Below are positions 37,192-41,094 of a DNA stretch of 41,094 nt, piece after piece (position 1 is the stretch's first letter; every line of letters starts with the position of its first letter). A model generated the notes under the pieces. The model was not told the origin of the DNA. It saw only the letters and a program-made list of their open reading frames with translations, and did not search any database. The DNA is from Deltaproteobacteria bacterium (GTDB taxonomy: Bacteria > Myxococcota_A > UBA9160 > UBA4427), in contig JAFDEK010000025.1 in assembly GCA_019310385.1 (NCBI GenBank), positions 1 to 41,094 on the forward strand, in the 5' to 3' direction. A program made the position numbers and the translations under genes.

Positions 37192-38304
37192 ATGGCGTCG
37201 ATCCAGCTCGAATCGGTGGGGAAGGTCTATCCGAACGATCACGTGGCGCTTCGCGGCCTCGATCTCGAGGTCGAGGATCGCGAGCTCCTCGTGCTCGTGG
37301 GGCCTTCGGGCTGCGGGAAGTCGACGGCGCTACGTCTCGTGGCTGGCCTCGATACACCGAGCTCGGGGCGCATCCTCTTCGACGGGCACGACGTGACCTC
37401 CGTCGAGGCCAGCGAGCGCAACGTCGCCATGGTGTTCCAGAGCTACGCCCTCTATCCCCACATGACCGTGGGCGAGAACCTGGGCTTCGGCTTGCGCATG
37501 CGCGGCTGCGGGCGGGAAGCCCTCCGCGGGCGGGTGGAGGCCGTGGCGCAGCGGCTGGACCTCGCCGCCCTGCTGGAGCGCAGGCCCTCGCAGCTCTCGG
37601 GTGGCCAGCGGCAGCGCGTCGCGCTCGGCCGCGCCCTCGCGCGCTGCCTCGAGGGGGAAGGCGAGCCCGCGCGGCCCGCGGTGCTCCTCCTCGACGAGCC
37701 CCTGTCGAACCTCGACGCGCGCCTGCGTCTCGAGATGCGCACCGAGCTCCAGCGTCTGAAGCGGGAGATCGGCGTCACGATGATCCACGTCACCCACGAC
37801 CAGGAGGAGGCCTTGACCCTGGGCGATCGCATCGCGGTCTTGCGCGACGGGGAGCTGCAGCAGCTCGCAACGCCGGCAGAGGTCCACGACGCTCCGGCGA
37901 CCCTCTTCGTGGCCGACTTCATCGGCAGCCCGCCCATCAACTGGTTCTCGGGCGAGGTCGGGGGCGACGAGCGGGGTCCTTGCTTCATGTGCGACGAGCT
38001 CCGGATCGCCCTGCCGGAGGCCGGCGCACTCGAGCGCGGACGCGCTCTGCGCCTCGGCGTGCGTCCCCACGACCTCGTGCTGGCTCCCGGAGCGGAGGGC
38101 GACCTCCGAGCGAAGGTCGAAGTGGTGGAGTCGCTGGGCAGCACGGTGCTCGTGCATGCGCGCAGCGGGTCGGGGAGCTTCGTCCGCGTGGTCGTCGCCC
38201 CCGACGCGGCCCCCGCCATCGGCGATGAGCTGTCTCTCGCTCTGAAGCGCGCAGCCCTGCACTGCTTCGACGACGCGACCGGCAAGCGTGTCGTGCGTGA
38301 ATAG
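37192..38304 (+). CDS. Sugar ABC transporter ATPase, MalK/UgpC/MsmX type
   Basis: 370 aa from ATG 37192. Walker A GPSGCGKST, Q-loop VFQSYALYPHMT, signature LSGGQRQRVALGRAL, Walker B VLLLDEPLSNLD and switch HVTHDQEEA are all intact. A C-terminal TOBE/OB region starts near 240 (FIGSPPINWFSGEV, LRLGVRPHDL). An insertion of about 9 residues (EGEGEPARP) between the signature helix and Walker B is unusual. It completes the importer and is followed 11 bp later by a crotonase. Confidence 0.96.
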   Translation: MASIQLESVGKVYPNDHVALRGLDLEVEDRELLVLVGPSGCGKSTALRLVAGLDTPSSGRILFDGHDVTSVEASERNVAMVFQSYALYPHMTVGENLGFGLRMRGCGREALRGRVEAVAQRLDLAALLERRPSQLSGGQRQRVALGRALARCLEGEGEPARPAVLLLDEPLSNLDARLRLEMRTELQRLKREIGVTMIHVTHDQEEALTLGDRIAVLRDGELQQLATPAEVHDAPATLFVADFIGSPPINWFSGEVGGDERGPCFMCDELRIALPEAGALERGRALRLGVRPHDLVLAPGAEGDLRAKVEVVESLGSTVLVHARSGSGSFVRVVVAPDAAPAIGDELSLALKRAALHCFDDATGKRVVRE

Positions 38305-38315
38305 GAGGAACACTG

Positions 38316-39128
38316 ATGTCGCTTGAGGGAAGCACGAGCGAGGGGCCGCTGCTCATCGAACGCGAGGGCGCTGTCGAGACGCTCGTGATCAATGATGCTC
38401 CGCGAAACCGAATGAGCCTCGAGTTCATGGATGCCCTGGAGGCCGAGATCGAACGCCTGGCGGATGATCCGAGCGTGCGGGCCGTGGTCATTCGCGGTGC
38501 GGGCGAGGAGAACTTCTCGGTCGGCATGGACCTCAAGCAGCTGCCGAAGGGAATCGCACGGCTGGGAAGCCCCGAAGCCCTCTTCGATCAACGCCTTCGG
38601 ATCCTGAGCGCCATCGAGAACCTTCCCAAACCGGTGGTCGCCGTTCTCTACGGCTACTGCCTTGGCGGAGGGCTGGAGCTCCCGCTTGCATGTCACTTCC
38701 GCCTGGCGGCCGCGGAGGGAGCCAGGATCGGATTGCCCGAGCTCGATCTGGGCACCGTGCCCGCATGGGGGGGCAGCGCGCGTCTGACTCGCTGTGTCGG
38801 GCGCGACCACGCCCTGGACATGATTCTGCGAGCGAAGAAGATCTCGGGGCCCGAGGCGCTGAGTATTGGCCTCGTCAACGAAGTGTGGCCGATCGGCGAG
38901 CTCTTTCAGCGGGCGCGGGATCTCGCACTCGAGCTGGCGGAGATGCCCGCGCTCGCGGTTGCCGAAATGCTCCGCTGTGTCGTCGGCGCCAGCGAGAAGT
39001 CACTGGACGAGAGCATCGCGGACGAACGACGCGCGGTTCTGGCCACCATGGGAACGCCAGATCAACGCGAGGGGATCAAGGCCTTCCTCGAGAAGAGGAA
39101 GCCACACTTCAATCGCGAAGCCGAGTAG
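38316..39128 (+). CDS. Enoyl-CoA hydratase/isomerase (crotonase) family protein
   Basis: 270 aa with AGGAGG about 7 nt before ATG 38316. Oxyanion-hole segments are EENFSVGMDLKQ and GYCLGGGLELPLAC. Both acidic residues used by hydratases appear retained (Glu in GGLELP and in LPELDLGTVPAWGG). Substrate cannot be assigned: hydratase, isomerase and hydrolase members look alike. It follows the ABC importer closely, which may be transcriptional read-through only. Confidence 0.9.
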   Translation: MSLEGSTSEGPLLIEREGAVETLVINDAPRNRMSLEFMDALEAEIERLADDPSVRAVVIRGAGEENFSVGMDLKQLPKGIARLGSPEALFDQRLRILSAIENLPKPVVAVLYGYCLGGGLELPLACHFRLAAAEGARIGLPELDLGTVPAWGGSARLTRCVGRDHALDMILRAKKISGPEALSIGLVNEVWPIGELFQRARDLALELAEMPALAVAEMLRCVVGASEKSLDESIADERRAVLATMGTPDQREGIKAFLEKRKPHFNREAE

Positions 39129-39145
39129 AGGGTCGGCCCCCGCTT

Positions 39146-39592
39146 CTACGCGGGCGGCTTCATGTCCTCCGGCGAGACCACGCGCACCTGCTGGGCGAAG
39201 GTCCAGCGGTGGCCTTCGGGATCTTCCGCCATATAGGTGCGGTCGCCCCAGAACATCTCTTCGGGCTCCGCGAGGATCTTCGCGCCGGCCGCGTACGCGA
39301 TGCCGTAGTGGGCGTCCACGTCATCGATGTAGATGTAGAGGCTCTGGGTCACACAGCCGTCGAGAGACTTCGGGCTTCGCCACTGCTCCTTGTCGGTCGT
39401 CGGGCTCAGCATGATGACGCTGTCTTCGACGTCCATCTCGGCGTGCATGACCTTGCCGTCGGGTCCGGGCATCGACATCCGAAGCTGGAAGCCAAAGCTC
39501 TTGGCGAGCCAGTCGAGCGCTGCAGCAGGGTCGTCGTAGAAAACGTTGGGAGCGATCCGGGGCATGCCGTTGGGGGGTGTCGTTGCGGGCAT
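39146..39592 (-). CDS. VOC-superfamily (glyoxalase/PhnB-like) protein
   Basis: 148 aa from ATG 39592 with AGGAGG 8 nt upstream; an upstream in-frame ATG at 39622 has no such site. A single betaalphabetabetabeta pair pattern is seen: PNVFYDDPAAALDWLAKSFGF, HAEMDVEDSVIMLSP, LYIYIDDVDAHYGIAYAAGA, and FWGDRTYMAEDPEGHRWTFAQ. This resembles PhnB-type uncharacterised VOC proteins. Metal ligands are uncertain. It is convergent with the crotonase. Confidence 0.88.
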   Translation of the reverse strand: MPATTPPNGMPRIAPNVFYDDPAAALDWLAKSFGFQLRMSMPGPDGKVMHAEMDVEDSVIMLSPTTDKEQWRSPKSLDGCVTQSLYIYIDDVDAHYGIAYAAGAKILAEPEEMFWGDRTYMAEDPEGHRWTFAQQVRVVSPEDMKPPA

Positions 39593-39733
39593 TTCGATTC
39601 CTCCTCGTGTGCGCTCGTGCATGAGGCGCGCATGGGCAGGGTATCACTTGCGGCACTGCTTCTCCGAAGCAGGGTAGGGGTGCGCCAGGGCCGCTATACT
39701 TCGCTCCTCTCGATCCGCATGAAGGAACCCGCG

Positions 39734-40747
39734 ATGCAAATCTACACCACCGCGCCCATGGAAGACCCGCGCGATGCGCGAACCACCTTCGCCCACCTGG
39801 AAGAGATCGGTTATGACGGCGCCTTCAGCTTCGAGGCCAAGCTCGATCCCTTTCTCCCCCTGGTACTGGCCGCCGAGAACACGAGCCGCCTGCGCCTCGG
39901 CACGGCGATCGCCATCGCGTTTGCGCGCAACCCCATGAATCTGGCAAGCCTCGCCCACGGGTTGCAGGTCATCAGCGGAGGGCGCTTCATCCTGGGTCTG
40001 GGCTCCCAGGTGAAGCCCCACATCGAAAAGCGCTTCTCCATGCCCTGGTCGAAGCCCGCGGCCCGCATGCGCGAGATCGTCCTCGCCATCAAGGCCATCT
40101 TCGACACCTGGGAGGGGAAGGCGAAGCTCGACTTCCGCGGTGAGTTCTACCGCCACACCATCATGATCCCCGCCTTCGACCCGGGCCCGAACCCCTTCGG
40201 CCCGCCCCCCATCTTCACCGGTGGCTTCGGGCCTCTCATGACCGCCGTTGCGGGCGAGGCCGCCGACGGCTTCTTCGCCCACCCCTTCAACAGCCGCAAG
40301 TCGCTGCTGGAGAACACCATGCCCGCCCTCGAGCAGGGCCTCGCAAAGAGCGGCCGCAAGCGAGAGGACATCGAGATCATCTGCGCGACCCTCACCGTCA
40401 CGGCCGACGGCGAAGAGGAGTTCGAGCGCGTCAAGCTCGCCGCCCGCAAGCAGCTCGCCTTCTACGGCTCGACGCCCGCCTATCTCCCCACGCTGGCATG
40501 CCATGGCTGGGAAGAGGTCCACAAGGAGCTCAACCGTCTCTCGAAGGAGGGCCGCTGGGACGACATGACGGAGCTCATCGACGACGAGGTGCTCGAGACC
40601 CTTGCCGTCGTGGGTCCGCGCAAGGAGATCGCCGCCAAGCTCCACCAGCGCCTCGACGACATCGCGGACGGCGTGAGCCTCACCCACAACCGCGCCCCCG
40701 ACCCCACCCAGTGGGCGGACGTCGTGGCGGACTTGAAGGACGCCTAG
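39734..40747 (+). CDS. LLM-class F420-dependent oxidoreductase (TIGR03617-like)
   Basis: 337 aa from ATG 39734, chosen because GAAGGA lies 7 nt upstream (ATG 39719 is also in frame). The luciferase-like TIM barrel shows IGYDGAFSFEAKLDPFLPLVLAAENTSRLRLGTAIAIAFARNPM in outline, HGLQVISGGRFILGLGSQVKPHIEKRF, IFTGGFGPLMTAVAGEAADGF and LTHNRAPDP. SQVKPHIEKRF is typical of the F420-linked subfamily known from mycobacteria. With cofG and cofH at the other end of the window, use of F420 is likely. Substrate unknown. Confidence 0.92.
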   Translation: MQIYTTAPMEDPRDARTTFAHLEEIGYDGAFSFEAKLDPFLPLVLAAENTSRLRLGTAIAIAFARNPMNLASLAHGLQVISGGRFILGLGSQVKPHIEKRFSMPWSKPAARMREIVLAIKAIFDTWEGKAKLDFRGEFYRHTIMIPAFDPGPNPFGPPPIFTGGFGPLMTAVAGEAADGFFAHPFNSRKSLLENTMPALEQGLAKSGRKREDIEIICATLTVTADGEEEFERVKLAARKQLAFYGSTPAYLPTLACHGWEEVHKELNRLSKEGRWDDMTELIDDEVLETLAVVGPRKEIAAKLHQRLDDIADGVSLTHNRAPDPTQWADVVADLKDA

Positions 40748-40928
40748 GCGGCGCGGTTACGCTGCATGCCGCGATATCTCGATACGGCGGCGAGCACGCC
40801 GTGATACTGGAACATGGCAACTCCGAGCGCGTCAGGAGCTTGATGCCCGGGGACTTCTCTTGACTGCAGTGTCGAATATCACGAGACTGGAAGCAGAGTG
40901 AATCCAGTTTCCTACTAGTTGGGCGAAC

Positions 40929-41094
40929 GTGCGAGCCGTAGCGAATTCAGTCCTGGCCCTACTCGCGCTCGCCGGGATCGCTGGCTGTGCCGTTCCCGGC
41001 AGCTCGCTTGGCAATCTCGCCGTACGCGGCTCCGTCCACTCGAGCGCCGGGCGACCCATGCCGGCGCTCGACGTTGAGTTCATTCTTCCCGCAT
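40929..41094 (+). CDS. Lipoprotein, N-terminal fragment (continues past the window)
   Basis: GTG 40929 opens 55 codons that stay open to the edge. A signal segment SVLALLALAGIAGC ends in lipobox IAGC at about residue 20. The mature start GNLAVRGSVHSSAGRPMPALDVEF looks like the beginning of a carboxypeptidase-regulatory-like beta domain (GxVxSxxGxPxxxxxV). No strong ribosome site is visible, so the start is tentative. The 180 bp before it holds no gene. Confidence 0.6.
   Translation, partial: MRAVANSVLALLALAGIAGCAVPGSSLGNLAVRGSVHSSAGRPMPALDVEFILPA

Noticed and set aside
40860..40890. TTGACT as a -35 element for the terminal lipoprotein gene
   Set aside because: No TATAAT-like hexamer at 16-18 bp spacing.

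Overview
This 41 kb window comes from a high-GC Gram-negative bacterium. Lipoproteins, CofG/CofH, an F420-type luciferase-like monooxygenase (LLM), FIST, IclR and crotonase genes together suggest a Myxococcota/Binatota-like (former deltaproteobacterial) lineage. That placement is inferred from gene content only. The region is a chromosomal housekeeping segment. I saw no insertion sequence, phage, CRISPR array, rRNA or tRNA gene.

Layout. 1-1258 (-): 5' part of a membrane diguanylate cyclase. 1432-3925 (+): cofG-cofH, which make the deazaflavin (F0) core of coenzyme F420. 3948-4223: a helically phased heptamer array, then a 17-bp tandem repeat that runs into the dnaA stop codon. 4208-5914 (-): a divergent dnaA. 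5915-6548: a structured, partly AT-rich intergenic region. 6549-6755 (-): a small acidic protein. 7401-9191 (-): thiC behind a clear TPP riboswitch. 9454-10044 (+): a lipoprotein with a CcmI-C-terminal-like domain. 10143-13118 (-): ferredoxin, small CbiX/SirB chelatase and ClC channel. 13253-14419 (+): short CinA and a membrane protein. 14790-15323 (+): response regulator. 15395-16495 (-): aroC. 16661-17561 (+): a DUF4345-like membrane protein and a DgkA-type kinase. 17577-20769 (-): M23 peptidase-sfsA-mutY, joined by 4-bp start/stop overlaps. 20931-21521 (+): histidine phosphatase. 21518-26256 (-): secreted propeller-like protein, pepP and acs. 26903-28093 (-): rnd. 28330-29538 (+): FIST protein. 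29742-31438 (+): IclR regulator overlapping ilvE. 31512-34118 (+): proS and a 5'-3' exonuclease. 34157-38304 (+): a complete sugar-type ABC importer (lipoprotein, two permeases, ATPase), followed by a crotonase. 39146-39592 (-): VOC protein. 39734-40747 (+): F420-type LLM oxidoreductase. 40929-41094 (+): start of a lipoprotein gene.

The strongest signals for a second look are three. (1) DnaA carries Gln where the arginine finger is expected and has an altered DnaA-box-reading signature, with phased GCCGACA repeats next to it. (2) Short tandem repeats (11-19 bp) recur at gene 3' ends, and their units often contain the gene's own stop codon. (3) The segment upstream of dnaA contains two perfect hairpins with the same GAAG loop.
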